Of a stretch of DNA of 64,000 bases, positions 42,944 through 54,388 are shown piece after piece. The DNA is from Dethiosulfatibacter aminovorans DSM 17477 (GTDB lineage Bacteria; Bacillota; Clostridia; Tissierellales; Dethiosulfatibacteraceae). Numbering within the stretch: the first letter of the stretch is position 1; each line of letters opens with the position of its first letter. The stretch is from contig NZ_FQZL01000009.1 of NCBI RefSeq assembly GCF_900142005.1, positions 62,001 to 126,000 on the forward strand. The letters run 5' to 3'. Below the pieces are notes generated by a model, which saw nothing but the letters and a program-made list of their open reading frames with translations, was not told the origin of the DNA and did no database searches. Both the position numbers and the translations under genes were made by a program.

Positions 42944-43747
42944 ATGGACAGAAAAATAGGTATATATTCATGGTTTGGGGTAATGCTTACCATGGAGGAC
43001 AGACTTAGAGAAATTAAAAAGGCAGGTTTTGATTCAACCATGCTGTGGTGGGGAGACGAAGTGGCTTTTTGGGATTTCAACAAGGAAGAACTTGTTGAGA
43101 AAGCAGAGGAAATCGGTCTTTTGATCGAAAATATTCATCTGCCATATTATGATATAAACAGTTTGTGGGAAAAGTCCGGCGATGGAGGAAGGCTTGTAAA
43201 TGATTACAAGGGATGGATCAAGGATTGCAGTGATTATGGGATTGGAGGAGCTGTTATACATCTGGAGCATGATGGATATCATATAGACGGTACGGATCTT
43301 GGATTTGAAAGGTTGTATGAGATTATTGATTATGCGGAAAAGATGGGAGTAGACATTGCTGTTGAAAATACACGCAATATTGAAATACTCAGAAAGGTTT
43401 TGAACAATTTCAAAAGCAAGCATCTTAAGTTTTGTTACGATTCCTCCCATGACTGGGTGATCTGTGAAAATCCGGGAGATCTTATACTGGAGTTTGGAGA
43501 CAGGTTAAAGTATCTTCATTTATCCGACAATGACATGAAAAAAGACAGGCATTGGATTCCTGGAACGGGTAAAGTTGATTGGGAGCTTATTGCCGAAAAT
43601 TTCAGCAAGATAGGATTTGAAGGGAACATTTCCTTCGAGGTTTGTCCTTTTGATTATGAAGGCAAGGCTGAAGCCATACTAGCAAGCACCTATGGCTTTG
43701 GTGTGGATTTGAACAACAAAATAAACAGCAAAGGGAGAAACATATGA
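42944..43747 (+). CDS. Sugar phosphate isomerase/epimerase-like TIM-barrel protein
   Basis: A 267-residue protein of the AP-endonuclease-2 / xylose-isomerase-like TIM-barrel family. Metal-ligand regions can be seen: HLPYYDI near residue 66, VIHLEHD near 106, DIAVENT near 140 (Glu), FCYDSSHD near 167, LHLSDND near 190 and ISFEVCP near 229. The substrate is not evident: members act on sugars, hydroxypyruvate or inosose. A TTTGGAGATG site precedes the ATG. It overlaps rmuC by 4 bases (ATGA). Confidence 0.85.
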   Translation: MDRKIGIYSWFGVMLTMEDRLREIKKAGFDSTMLWWGDEVAFWDFNKEELVEKAEEIGLLIENIHLPYYDINSLWEKSGDGGRLVNDYKGWIKDCSDYGIGGAVIHLEHDGYHIDGTDLGFERLYEIIDYAEKMGVDIAVENTRNIEILRKVLNNFKSKHLKFCYDSSHDWVICENPGDLILEFGDRLKYLHLSDNDMKKDRHWIPGTGKVDWELIAENFSKIGFEGNISFEVCPFDYEGKAEAILASTYGFGVDLNNKINSKGRNI

Positions 43748-44949
43748 GTCTGGGAATTGAATGGATAACATTGTATGTCATGTTGGGGATATTGATAATT
43801 TTGTCGCTGATTAATATGACAAGAATATCTTCAATGAAAAGAAACCGGAATGATGAAAAGATGATGTCTGATATCAAGATCATTCAGATGGAAAACAATG
43901 GGAAAATATTTGAAAAGCTTCAGAGGAATTCAGTTGAAATGACTGAATCTTTCCTACGGTTTCAAAACAATGTATCCAAGAATGTCAATGAGTCAAATCA
44001 CAGGCTTACAGAAAGCCTCAACAGCAATTTCAATGCATTGAGTTCAAGAATAGAAGGCAACCTTGACAGAATCGGCAGCAAGGTCGATGAAAGGCTAAGT
44101 GAGGGATTCGAGAAAACAAACAAGACTTTCAACAGTGTAATAGAAAGGCTTTCCAAGATAGATGAGGCACAGAAGAAAATCGACAGCCTTTCAACAAATA
44201 TTGTATCCCTGCAGGATGTACTTACAGACAAGAAAAGCCGGGGAACCTTTGGAGAGGTACAGCTGAACAATATTTTAAAATCTGTTTTTGGAGAGAAGAA
44301 CGAAAAGGTATTCCAGATACAGAGGACTCTTTCCAATTCTGCTATAGCGGATGCAGTGCTCCATCTGCCCGAACCTGTTGGAAGCATTTGCATTGATTCA
44401 AAATTTCCTTTGGAAAATTACAGAAGGATGACGGATAAATCGCTAAGTGAAATAGAACGAGCAAGGGCAGGAAAGGAATTCAAGACCAATGTGAAGAAGC
44501 ACATTGGAGATATAGGGGACAAGTATATAATTGACGGTGAAACTGCAAACCAGGCCATCATGTTTATTCCTGCCGAAGCCATATTTGCGGAGATAAATGC
44601 CTATCATGACGACCTCATTGAATATGCAAGGGAAAGAAGGGTATGGATCACATCGCCTACAACCTTGATGTCCGTATTGTCAACTGTACAAGTTGTTCTT
44701 AAAAATATTGAAAGAGACAGATATACCGGCATAATACATCAGGAGCTTAAGAAGCTGAGTGAGGAGTTTACCCGATATAAGAAAAGGTGGACTTCATTGT
44801 CTCAAAGCATCGACAGGGTAACAAAGGATGTCAGGGACATCAATATCACCTCTGACAAGATTGAAAAAAGATTCAGTCAAATATCGAATGTGGAAATCGA
44901 AACCGGTGATGTCGATCTGCCGGGATTGGAAATAAATGTAAAAAACTGA
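43744..44949 (+). CDS. rmuC: DNA recombination protein RmuC
   Basis: A 401-residue protein: an N-terminal membrane helix (about 7-24), a long coiled coil (about 40-160, with SRIEGNLDRIGSKVDERLSEGFEKTN) and the C-terminal RmuC nuclease-like domain (GTFGEVQLNNIL, CIDSKFPLENY, AIMFIPAEAIFAEI, VWITSPTTLMSVLSTV). RmuC limits inversions at short inverted repeats in E. coli. Length and domain order are standard. Translationally coupled with the upstream TIM-barrel gene. Confidence 0.93.
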   Translation: MSLGIEWITLYVMLGILIILSLINMTRISSMKRNRNDEKMMSDIKIIQMENNGKIFEKLQRNSVEMTESFLRFQNNVSKNVNESNHRLTESLNSNFNALSSRIEGNLDRIGSKVDERLSEGFEKTNKTFNSVIERLSKIDEAQKKIDSLSTNIVSLQDVLTDKKSRGTFGEVQLNNILKSVFGEKNEKVFQIQRTLSNSAIADAVLHLPEPVGSICIDSKFPLENYRRMTDKSLSEIERARAGKEFKTNVKKHIGDIGDKYIIDGETANQAIMFIPAEAIFAEINAYHDDLIEYARERRVWITSPTTLMSVLSTVQVVLKNIERDRYTGIIHQELKKLSEEFTRYKKRWTSLSQSIDRVTKDVRDINITSDKIEKRFSQISNVEIETGDVDLPGLEINVKN

Positions 44950-44969
44950 TAAAAAACAAGGAGAGAACC

Positions 44970-45458
44970 ATGGCAAAGAAGAAAATTATTTTTGAAAAGG
45001 GAATGGAAGCTCCTGATTTTAAGCTTCCAGGAAGCGACGGCAAGGAATATTCTCTTAAGGATATGATGGGAGACAAGGGTGTCGTGCTGTTTTTCTATCC
45101 AAAAGACAATACTCCTGGATGTACAGCGGAATCCTGTGAATTCAAGGAGATTTACGATGAAATCAGAAATCTGGGATTTGAAGTCTACGGAATCAGCAAG
45201 GACAGCTTGAAGTCCCATGACAAATTTATAGACAAGTATGAACTGCCCTTTGTCCTTTTGAGTGATGAGGAAATAAAGACCCATGAAGACTATCTGGTAT
45301 GGAAGGAAAAAAACATGTACGGCAAGCTCAAGATGGGTGTTGTGCGATCCACCTTTGTCATCGGCAGCGACGGAAAGATAATCCAGGAGTTCAGGAACAT
45401 CAAGGCAAAGGGCCATGCCCTCAAGATATACAACTTCATAAAGGATGAAGTGCTGTAA
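44970..45458 (+). CDS. bcp: Thioredoxin-dependent peroxiredoxin (Bcp/PrxQ)
   Basis: A 162-residue thiol peroxidase that reduces H2O2 and organic peroxides with electrons from thioredoxin. Peroxidatic Cys51 is in YPKDNTPGCTAESC, with the resolving Cys56 five residues later, the PrxQ/Bcp atypical 2-Cys layout. GKLKMGVVRSTFVIGSDGKI follows as expected. AAGGAGAG precedes the ATG. Last gene before a terminator. Confidence 0.95.
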   Translation: MAKKKIIFEKGMEAPDFKLPGSDGKEYSLKDMMGDKGVVLFFYPKDNTPGCTAESCEFKEIYDEIRNLGFEVYGISKDSLKSHDKFIDKYELPFVLLSDEEIKTHEDYLVWKEKNMYGKLKMGVVRSTFVIGSDGKIIQEFRNIKAKGHALKIYNFIKDEVL

Positions 45459-45473
45459 TCAGCAAACGACTAC

Positions 45474-45505
45474 AAGACATGCGATTTTCCGCATGTCTTT
45501 TATTA
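45474..45505 (+). terminator. Terminator after bcp
   Basis: AAGACATGCG (45474-45483) pairs perfectly with CGCATGTCTT (45490-45499), loop ATTTTC, then TTATT. Confidence 0.88.
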
Positions 45506-45692
45506 ATAGGATGTATGTTGCTGCTTAAGGGCTATTTCCTTTATTAATATTAAGATGATTTATGGGTGAGGTCATGAGCGATGCGATTTCTAGAAATCCG
45601 ATAATAAGGTCGAAAGGGCATTTCAATTAGTTTCCAAAGGGACTGACTCGTGAATAATAATTTAATAATGTTGGAAAACGTTTTAATTCTAG

Positions 45693-45721
45693 TTGCATAA
45701 GATGGAATTTTCGTATAAAAT
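45693..45721 (+). promoter_or_regulatory. Promoter of the EF-G-like gene
   Basis: TTGCAT (45693-45698), 17-base spacer, TAAAAT (45716-45721). The ~300-bp gap from bcp to here holds the bcp terminator and a perfect 14-bp palindrome GATTTCTAGAAATC (about 45582-45595) of unknown role, and no gene. Confidence 0.6.
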
Positions 45722-45757
45722 ATAATGAAAGTACAAAGTATTCAAAGGAGGAATATC

Positions 45758-47833
45758 ATGAAGAATTACAGCACGGACAAAATAAGAAACATCGCATTAA
45801 TGGGACATGGAGGGTGTGGAAAGACAACTTTGGTCGAAGCTATGTTGTTTAATTCCCACGTCTTGAAGAGAATGGGTAACATTGACGACAAGAATACTAT
45901 TTCTGATTTTGACAAAGAAGAAAAAGAAAGAGGATTTTCAATTGGTACAAGCGTAATTCCTGTAGAATTTGACAACACCAAATTAAATATATTAGATACT
46001 CCTGGTTACTTTGATTTCGTTGGTGAGGTATATGGAGCATTACGGGTTGCCAGTGGAGCTATAATTTGCGTCGATGCACCTTCCGGTGTTGAAGTTGGAA
46101 CTGAAAAAGCATGGGAAATTGCAGAGGAAAGAAGTATACCCAAAGTTATTTTCCTTAACCGTATGGATAAGGAAAACGTTAAGTTCGACAAGGTTCTTGC
46201 AGAACTTAAGCTTAAGCTTGACAAGAAGGTAGTCCCTTTTGCAGTACCTATTGGTTCAGAACAGAATTTCAGGGGTTATGTGGATATTATCTCCCTTCAG
46301 GGACTTCTTTTCAACGGTACTGAATGTGTGGAATGTGATGAAAGTGAAGTGCCTGAGGAAGCAATGGAAAGGGCTAAGGTGTTAAGGTCTTCATTAATGG
46401 AGTCGGTTGCGGAAACAGATGAAGAAATGCTTGAGAAGTTCTTTGCCGGTGAAACATTTACAGACGACGAAATAAGAAACGGATTAAAACTTGCAGTAAA
46501 CAATGGAGAACTGGTTCCTGTAGTTGTGGGAACATCTGCCAAAACAATAGGCGTCAAGGAGCTTATGCATATTTGCGTAGATTATATGCCTTCTGCTGCA
46601 GACACTAAGGATTTTATCGTTACCAAGGGGGATGAAGAGATAGCCCTTAAGATTGACAGAGAAAAGCCTTTTGCTGCATTTGTGTTCAAGACAATTGTAG
46701 ACCCGTATGTTGGAAAGATATCTTTGTTCAAGGTTATGTCGGGAAGTGTCAAGAAGGATGACGAGATATTTAATGTAAACAAGAACGAGACTGAGAAGAT
46801 AGGAAGTCTCTTCTATATGATGGGTAAAGAACAGATTGAAACATCCGAACTTTTCGCGGGAGATATTGGTGCATCTGCCAAACTGCAGTTTGCCGAAACA
46901 GGTGATACTTTCACAGTTAAGAGCAATCCCCTTAAGTTTCCTCCGATAAATTATCCCAAACCATGTCTGTTCCTTTGTGTCGAACCAAAGTCCAAGGATG
47001 ATGAAGAAAAGATAGGACAGGCTTTAACCAAGCTTACAGCCGAAGACCCTACTTTTATTGTTGAAAGAAACAAGGAAACCAAACAGCTCCTTATAGGCGG
47101 ACAGGGCAACATGCAGCTGTCTGTGATAACACACAAGATGAAGAATATGTTCAATGTTGAAGTTGAACTTTCAGATCCAAAGATTGCATACAGGGAAACG
47201 ATTAAAGGCAAGGCTGACGTGCAAGGAAAGCACAAGAAACAGTCGGGTGGAGCAGGACAGTACGGTGATGTTCATATAATCTTTGAACCAAGCGAGGAAG
47301 AGTTTGTCTTTGAAGAGAAGATATTTGGTGGCTCCGTTCCAAAGCAGTATATTCCTGCGGTAGAAAAGGGCCTTAGAGACTGTCTGAATAAAGGCGTTTT
47401 GGCAGGCTATCCTGTTGTAAATGTCAAGGCTACTCTTTATGACGGTTCATACCACAATGTCGATTCAAGCGAGATGGCATTCAAGATGGCTGCAACCCTT
47501 GCGTTCAGAAAGGGTATCAAGGAAGCGAAACCGGTACTTCTTGAGCCTATCATGTCAGTTAAAATCATGATACCAGATGAATACATGGGTGATATAATGG
47601 GAGATATGAACAAGAGAAGAGGTAGAATACTTGGAATGGAACCGCAGTCAAATGGAAAGCAGCTGGTTCTTGCGGAAGCACCTCAAGCGGAAATGTTCAA
47701 GTATGCCATAGACCTTAAATCAATGACCCAGGCAAGAGGAAGATTTGAGATGGACTTCTTGAGATATGAAGAACTTCCTTCAAATCTTGCCGGCAAGGTT
47801 ATTGAAGAAGCAGAACATGAAAATGAGCATTAA
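45758..47833 (+). CDS. EF-G-like translational GTPase (EF-G2 type)
   Basis: A 691-residue five-domain protein of the EF-G family. G1 is MGHGGCGKTT (15-24) rather than the canonical AHIDAGKTT, and G3 is DTPGYFDF (80-87) with Tyr84 where standard translation factors have the catalytic His. This marks the EF-G-like paralogue subfamily, not housekeeping EF-G; domain IV (RETIKGKADVQGKHKKQSGGAGQYGDV) and domain V are kept. Its cellular role is not established. The ATG at 45758 follows AAAGGAGG; the ATG at 45725 would lie at or near the transcript start. No ribosomal-protein genes are nearby. Confidence 0.88.
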   Translation: MKNYSTDKIRNIALMGHGGCGKTTLVEAMLFNSHVLKRMGNIDDKNTISDFDKEEKERGFSIGTSVIPVEFDNTKLNILDTPGYFDFVGEVYGALRVASGAIICVDAPSGVEVGTEKAWEIAEERSIPKVIFLNRMDKENVKFDKVLAELKLKLDKKVVPFAVPIGSEQNFRGYVDIISLQGLLFNGTECVECDESEVPEEAMERAKVLRSSLMESVAETDEEMLEKFFAGETFTDDEIRNGLKLAVNNGELVPVVVGTSAKTIGVKELMHICVDYMPSAADTKDFIVTKGDEEIALKIDREKPFAAFVFKTIVDPYVGKISLFKVMSGSVKKDDEIFNVNKNETEKIGSLFYMMGKEQIETSELFAGDIGASAKLQFAETGDTFTVKSNPLKFPPINYPKPCLFLCVEPKSKDDEEKIGQALTKLTAEDPTFIVERNKETKQLLIGGQGNMQLSVITHKMKNMFNVEVELSDPKIAYRETIKGKADVQGKHKKQSGGAGQYGDVHIIFEPSEEEFVFEEKIFGGSVPKQYIPAVEKGLRDCLNKGVLAGYPVVNVKATLYDGSYHNVDSSEMAFKMAATLAFRKGIKEAKPVLLEPIMSVKIMIPDEYMGDIMGDMNKRRGRILGMEPQSNGKQLVLAEAPQAEMFKYAIDLKSMTQARGRFEMDFLRYEELPSNLAGKVIEEAEHENEH

Positions 47834-47856
47834 ACAAAATAAATGATTATAACAAA

Positions 47857-47889
47857 AAGTTGCAGTTTAAAAGGCTGCAGCTTTTTTTT
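47857..47889 (+). terminator. Terminator after the EF-G-like gene
   Basis: AAGTTGCAG (47857-47865) pairs with CTGCAGCTT (47875-47883; one G-U), then TTTTTT. Confidence 0.87.
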
Positions 47890-47922
47890 GTTGTGAGATT
47901 TCCGCACGCCATAAAATATATT

Positions 47923-47951
47923 TTGTGACATGACGGCACATGTGTTAAAAT
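47923..47951 (+). promoter_or_regulatory. Promoter of pcrA-ligA
   Basis: TTGTGA (47923-47928), 17-base spacer, TAAAAT (47946-47951). Confidence 0.55.
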
Positions 47952-47983
47952 TAAAGGTAGAGTTTAAAAAAGGGTGGTAAAAA

Positions 47984-50224
47984 ATGGATTTAACTAAATT
48001 GAATGAAAAACAGCATGAAGCCGTTACACATATAGAAGGACCTGCATTGGTAATAGCAGGGGCAGGTTCTGGAAAAACAAGGGTTTTGACAAACAGGATA
48101 GCTTATCTTATTGAAGAGAACCATGTTTCTCCAGGCAGAATACTGGCTATAACCTTCACTAACAAGGCAGCAAATGAAATGAAGGAAAGAATTGCAGAAC
48201 TGATAGACTACGATGTAAGCAGGATGTGGGTTGGTACCTTTCACTCCATTTGTGTTCGAATATTAAGAAGATGCATAGACAGGCTAGGCTACAGCAGCAA
48301 TTTTATAATATTTGACAGTGAAGAACAGAAGATAGTGGTTAAGGAATGCATTCTTGAGCTTAACCTGGATACGAAGGACTATGATCCCAATTCCATCAGA
48401 AGCATAATAAGCAATGAGAAGAACGGCAGAACAAGACCTGATGAATTCATCAAGGAAAACTTTACGGATTTCAGAAAGAGAAACATTGGAGAAATATACA
48501 AGTTATATGAGAAGAAGCTTAAAAAAAGCAACGCCCTTGATTTTGACGACCTTCTTGTTAAGACCCTCGATATTCTGGAGCAGGATGAAGAAATAAGAAA
48601 TGAATACAGGGACAGATTCGAGTACATTCTTGTTGACGAATATCAGGATACAAACAAGGTGCAGTACATGCTTGTAAGGTTACTGGCGAAAAAGAGCGAC
48701 TCAAGGGAAAATGTATTTGTTGTAGGAGATGAGGACCAGTCCATCTACGGATGGAGGGGTGCGGATATAAACAATATACTCGATTTTGAGAAGGATTTTC
48801 CATCGGCAAAGGTAATCAAGCTGGAGAGAAACTACAGGTCAACACAGACCATTCTAGAGGCTGCAAATGCAGTAATAAAGAACAACACCAACAGGATAGG
48901 CAAGAATCTCTGGACAGAGGACAATGAAGGGGCAAAGATCCTTATAAACAAATCCTTTGACGAGAAGTCAGAGGCATTGTTCATGGCTGAAAGAATCTAT
49001 AATGAAAAGAATATTCAGAGTGTGGGATATGATGAAATGGCAATCCTTGTCAGAACAAGGGCGCAGACAAGAGCCATTGAGGAAAGGATGAGACTTGAAG
49101 GAATACCTTACAAGATAGTTGGAGGACAGGAATTCTATTCAAGGAAGGAAATCAAGGATTTGATGGGATATTTGAAGCTCGTTCAGAACAACAATGAAAA
49201 CTACAGCTTCAGAAGGGTAATAAATGTTCCAAAGAGAGGGATTGGAAAGAAGACACTTGAGCTTTTGGACCAGTTTGCCTCTGAGCATGACATGTCGCTG
49301 TTTGAAGCGGCAGAGCTAAGTGCACAGATTGGTGTTTCAAAGAAGGCTTCGGAATCTCTGAAGAGATTTACCGACATGATAAATGAAATCTGCGAAAAAC
49401 AGGGTGGGATGGACCTTGTGGATCTTGTGGAGCATGTATACGAAGATTCGGGATACAAGGATTTCATGGAAGCAAACAGATCTGTAGAAGGCCAGGCAAG
49501 GCTTGAAAATATCAACGAATTCTTTTCGGCCGTAAGGGATTTCCAGGATAGAAGTGAAGAAACTGAACTGGAGGATTTTCTTGCCCATATATCTCTTTTG
49601 ACAGACATCGAAAAAACCGAGGATGGAGAGGGCGAGAGACTTACAATAATGACTGTCCACTCGGCTAAGGGTCTTGAGTTTGATGTCGTTTTCATAGGAG
49701 GTCTTGAGGAAAACATGTTTCCAATAGTAAGGGATGGAAATGATGATGATATTGAAGAAGAAAGAAGGCTCTTCTATGTTGCTATAACCAGAGCCAAGAA
49801 AAGGCTTTATATGAGTTTTGCACAGGATAGACTCATATATGGGAATTATCACAAGAGGATGATATCCAGATTCATCAATGAGATTCCTGAAGAACTTGTT
49901 AATTCCAATAAAAAGAAGATTCAGATGGAAGAGAAAAAGCAGAACAAGTACAACTTGTTTACAGGAGGTTTTACTGCTCCGGCTAAAAAAACGGTACCAT
50001 CAACTCCGGCATCATCTTCGACAGATTCTGCAGCGGCTTCATCATCTCAGCAAAGCTTTACAAGCAATGAAAACAAGCTGTTCAAGTCCGGTGACAAGAT
50101 TCAGCATAAGAAGTGGGGAACAGGTACTATTGTACAGGTGAAAGGCGATGAAATCACTGCAGCCTTCGACAACATGGGTGTGAAGACAATGATGATGCCC
50201 TATGCACCAATAAAGAAAATCTAG
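47984..50224 (+). CDS. pcrA: ATP-dependent DNA helicase PcrA/UvrD
   Basis: A 746-residue superfamily-1A helicase for repair and rolling-circle replication. Q motif LNEKQHEAV, Walker A GAGSGKTRVLT (23-33), motif Ia ITFTNKAANEM, motif II VDEYQDTN, motif III GDEDQSIYGWRGA, motif IV KLERNYRST, motif V MTVHSAKGLEFDVVFIGGLEE and motif VI RRLFYVAITRAKK are all present. The C-terminal Ser/Pro-rich linker and GDKIQHKKWGTGTIVQ Tudor-like end, which binds RNA polymerase in PcrA, are also seen. Operon with ligA, 21 bases apart, as is common in Firmicutes. Confidence 0.96.
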   Translation: MDLTKLNEKQHEAVTHIEGPALVIAGAGSGKTRVLTNRIAYLIEENHVSPGRILAITFTNKAANEMKERIAELIDYDVSRMWVGTFHSICVRILRRCIDRLGYSSNFIIFDSEEQKIVVKECILELNLDTKDYDPNSIRSIISNEKNGRTRPDEFIKENFTDFRKRNIGEIYKLYEKKLKKSNALDFDDLLVKTLDILEQDEEIRNEYRDRFEYILVDEYQDTNKVQYMLVRLLAKKSDSRENVFVVGDEDQSIYGWRGADINNILDFEKDFPSAKVIKLERNYRSTQTILEAANAVIKNNTNRIGKNLWTEDNEGAKILINKSFDEKSEALFMAERIYNEKNIQSVGYDEMAILVRTRAQTRAIEERMRLEGIPYKIVGGQEFYSRKEIKDLMGYLKLVQNNNENYSFRRVINVPKRGIGKKTLELLDQFASEHDMSLFEAAELSAQIGVSKKASESLKRFTDMINEICEKQGGMDLVDLVEHVYEDSGYKDFMEANRSVEGQARLENINEFFSAVRDFQDRSEETELEDFLAHISLLTDIEKTEDGEGERLTIMTVHSAKGLEFDVVFIGGLEENMFPIVRDGNDDDIEEERRLFYVAITRAKKRLYMSFAQDRLIYGNYHKRMISRFINEIPEELVNSNKKKIQMEEKKQNKYNLFTGGFTAPAKKTVPSTPASSSTDSAAASSSQQSFTSNENKLFKSGDKIQHKKWGTGTIVQVKGDEITAAFDNMGVKTMMMPYAPIKKI

Positions 50225-52234
<2,010 letters not shown>

Positions 52235-52261
52235 TTTTTGGACATTCATTATTACGTTTAG

Positions 52262-52286
52262 TTAACAAATGTTAACATTTTGTTAA
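52262..52286. promoter_or_regulatory. Near-perfect palindrome abutting the oppB promoter
   Basis: TTAACAAATGTT next to AACATTTTGTTAA form a palindrome of about 25 bases centred on GTTAAC, ending one base before the TTGCAA -35 box. The position suggests an operator; the regulator is unknown. Confidence 0.55.
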
Positions 52287-52315
52287 TTGCAAACCTTAAC
52301 TTAATAAAGTATAGT
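52287..52315 (+). promoter_or_regulatory. Promoter of oppBCDF
   Basis: TTGCAA (52287-52292), 17-base spacer, TATAGT (52310-52315). The -35 region TTTTGTTAATTGCAAA resembles that of the oppA promoter. Confidence 0.6.
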
Positions 52316-52406
52316 TTAGATACGGGATATTTTATTTAATTTTATTCATGAATTATAATAATATTCCGTATATTAAAGTAATTTCATAATTAGAGATATA
52401 CTAATA

Positions 52407-52457
52407 TTTGGCACAATGTGTTTATTTTAATTATTTATTGATACATATTGTGTCAAA
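52407..52457 (+). other. 15-bp-arm hairpin in the oppB leader
   Basis: TTTGGCACAATGTGT (52407-52421) pairs with ACATATTGTGTCAAA (52443-52457) with two G-U pairs over a 21-base A+T-rich loop. No T run follows, so it is not a simple terminator. It lies in the ~200-base leader between promoter and oppB. Confidence 0.6.
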
Positions 52458-52523
52458 ATGTTTTTAGGACAATTATGAGCTTACTTAAACAAATTAACCC
52501 AAAAATTATTGGAGGTGTGGAAT

Positions 52524-53441
52524 TTGCTAAAGTATACTTTAAAAAGATTTTTTATAGCAATATTAACATTGTGGGTTATTATCACTATTACGTTTTTCCT
52601 AATGCATGCTATACCTGGAGATCCGTTTACAGGTAACAAGAAAATTCCTCCGGAAATTCTTGAAAACATGATGGCCAAGTATGGTCTCGATGAGCCTCTT
52701 ATTGTGCAGTATGGCAAATATCTTATGAATTTGCTCAAGGGGAATCTTGGCGACTCTATGTTCTACAGGGCAAGATCCGTAAACACAATATTGGCTGAAT
52801 CCTTTAGCGTATCAGGGAAATTGGGAGGAATGGCTATTACGGTAGGAGCTACTCTGGGAGTTTTCTTCGGTATAGTTGCAGCATTGAACAGAAATAAATT
52901 CTTTGACTATTTTGTTATAGTACTGGCGGTTCTGGGAGTGTCTGTACCCAGTTATGTATTTGCATCCCTGTTCCAGTATGTATTCGCATCCAAGCTGGGA
53001 TGGTTCCCGGTAGCCAGGTGGGGTACCTGGCAGCAGGCGGTACTGCCTGTCATGGCTTTAGGCTTCGGTTATATTGCATACATAGCAAGAATGATGAGAA
53101 CAAGCATGCTGGATGTGATTAACCAGGACTATGTTAGAACTGCAAAGGCAAAAGGGCTCTCCAGACAGCAGGTATTGTGGAAGCATACAATAAGAAATGC
53201 CATACTTCCAATTATTACAATACTTGGTGTTGCAGTTGCAGGTATCCTTGTAGGATCCCTTGTAATTGAAAACATCTTTGGTATCCCCGGACTGGGCAAG
53301 CATTTTGTATTGAGTATAAAACAGAATGACTATTATTTGATAATGGGTACAACCATATTCTATGCAGCGATACTGATTTTGATGATGTTCATAATCGATA
53401 TATTGTACGGTGTGGTTGATCCGAGAATCAGACTGGACTAA
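52524..53441 (+). CDS. oppB: Oligopeptide ABC transporter permease OppB
   Basis: A 305-residue permease with six membrane helices, starting at TTG 52524 after GGAGGTG (52511-52517). The N-terminal AILTLWVIITITFFLMHAIPGDPF is OppB-specific, as are the EAA-loop-like DYVRTAKAKGLSRQQVLWKHTIRNAILP and the end VDPRIRLD. It forms the membrane channel with OppC. First gene of oppBCDF; the five-gene locus imports peptides as carbon, nitrogen and energy source. Confidence 0.94.
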   Translation: MLKYTLKRFFIAILTLWVIITITFFLMHAIPGDPFTGNKKIPPEILENMMAKYGLDEPLIVQYGKYLMNLLKGNLGDSMFYRARSVNTILAESFSVSGKLGGMAITVGATLGVFFGIVAALNRNKFFDYFVIVLAVLGVSVPSYVFASLFQYVFASKLGWFPVARWGTWQQAVLPVMALGFGYIAYIARMMRTSMLDVINQDYVRTAKAKGLSRQQVLWKHTIRNAILPIITILGVAVAGILVGSLVIENIFGIPGLGKHFVLSIKQNDYYLIMGTTIFYAAILILMMFIIDILYGVVDPRIRLD

Positions 53442-53453
53442 GGGGGTATTCAT

Positions 53454-54377
53454 ATGAGTAATGTTGAATTTACAAAAAAAGATTTTGAAATAGTCGGGAA
53501 AAATATAGACGAATCGGAAAAAATTGTAAGAAAAAGTCTTACATACTGGCAGGATGCATGGAGAAGGCTTAAGGAAAACAAATTGGCTGTTCTTGGTTTG
53601 ATTATCATTTTAACGGTTTTGCTGATGTCCATCTTTGTGCCAATTTTTACAAAGTATGCCTATGATTTTCAGGATTATAATGCCATAAGCCAGTCGCCTT
53701 CATCAGAACATATTTTTGGTACCGACAATCTTGGAAGGGACCTGTTCTCCAGGTGCTGGTCTGGAGCAAGAACATCCCTTATGGTTGCCGGAATTGCAAC
53801 TATAATAAATGTAACCATAGGCGTCATATACGGTGCCGTTTCAGGTTATGCAGGAGGCAAGGTCGACCTTATTATGATGAGGATAATCGAAATTGTATAT
53901 TCCATACCACAGTTGCTGTGGGTTATCCTTCTGATTGTTGTAATGAAGCCGGGAATCAAGCCTATCATAATAGCCATATCAATAACTGGATGGGGAGGAA
54001 TGGCCCGTGTAGTAAGGGGGCAGGTTCTTCAGCTTAAGCAGATGGAATTCGTTTTGGCAGCAAAAACTCTTGGTGCCGACACGGGTAGACTTATCCTTAG
54101 ACATCTTATTCCTAATACAATGGGACCAATAATCATCAATCTAACCTTCCAGGTGCCAAGTGCGGTTTTCACTGAAGCATTCCTGTCATATCTGGGACTT
54201 GGAATACCTGCACCGGCCGCAAGTTGGGGTTCACTGGCTCAATCGGGAACGACCATGCTTCTGATACATCCATACATGCTGTTCTTCCCTGCGGCTCTGA
54301 TCTGTATATTCATGCTGGCATTCAACCTTCTTGGTGACGGCTTGAGAGATGCACTGGACCCAAGACTTAGAAATTAG
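53454..54377 (+). CDS. oppC: Oligopeptide ABC transporter permease OppC
   Basis: A 307-residue permease with an N-terminal cytoplasmic segment (about 40 residues, SYWQDAWRRLKENKLAVLGL), six helices, the typical HIFGTDNLGRDLFSRCWSGARTSLMV loop and the EAA motif FVLAAKTLGADTGRLILRHLIPN. Ends in GDGLRDALDPRLRN, as OppC/DppC do. Twelve bases after oppB. Confidence 0.95.
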   Translation: MSNVEFTKKDFEIVGKNIDESEKIVRKSLTYWQDAWRRLKENKLAVLGLIIILTVLLMSIFVPIFTKYAYDFQDYNAISQSPSSEHIFGTDNLGRDLFSRCWSGARTSLMVAGIATIINVTIGVIYGAVSGYAGGKVDLIMMRIIEIVYSIPQLLWVILLIVVMKPGIKPIIIAISITGWGGMARVVRGQVLQLKQMEFVLAAKTLGADTGRLILRHLIPNTMGPIIINLTFQVPSAVFTEAFLSYLGLGIPAPAASWGSLAQSGTTMLLIHPYMLFFPAALICIFMLAFNLLGDGLRDALDPRLRN

Positions 54378-54388
54378 GAGGAAATAAG

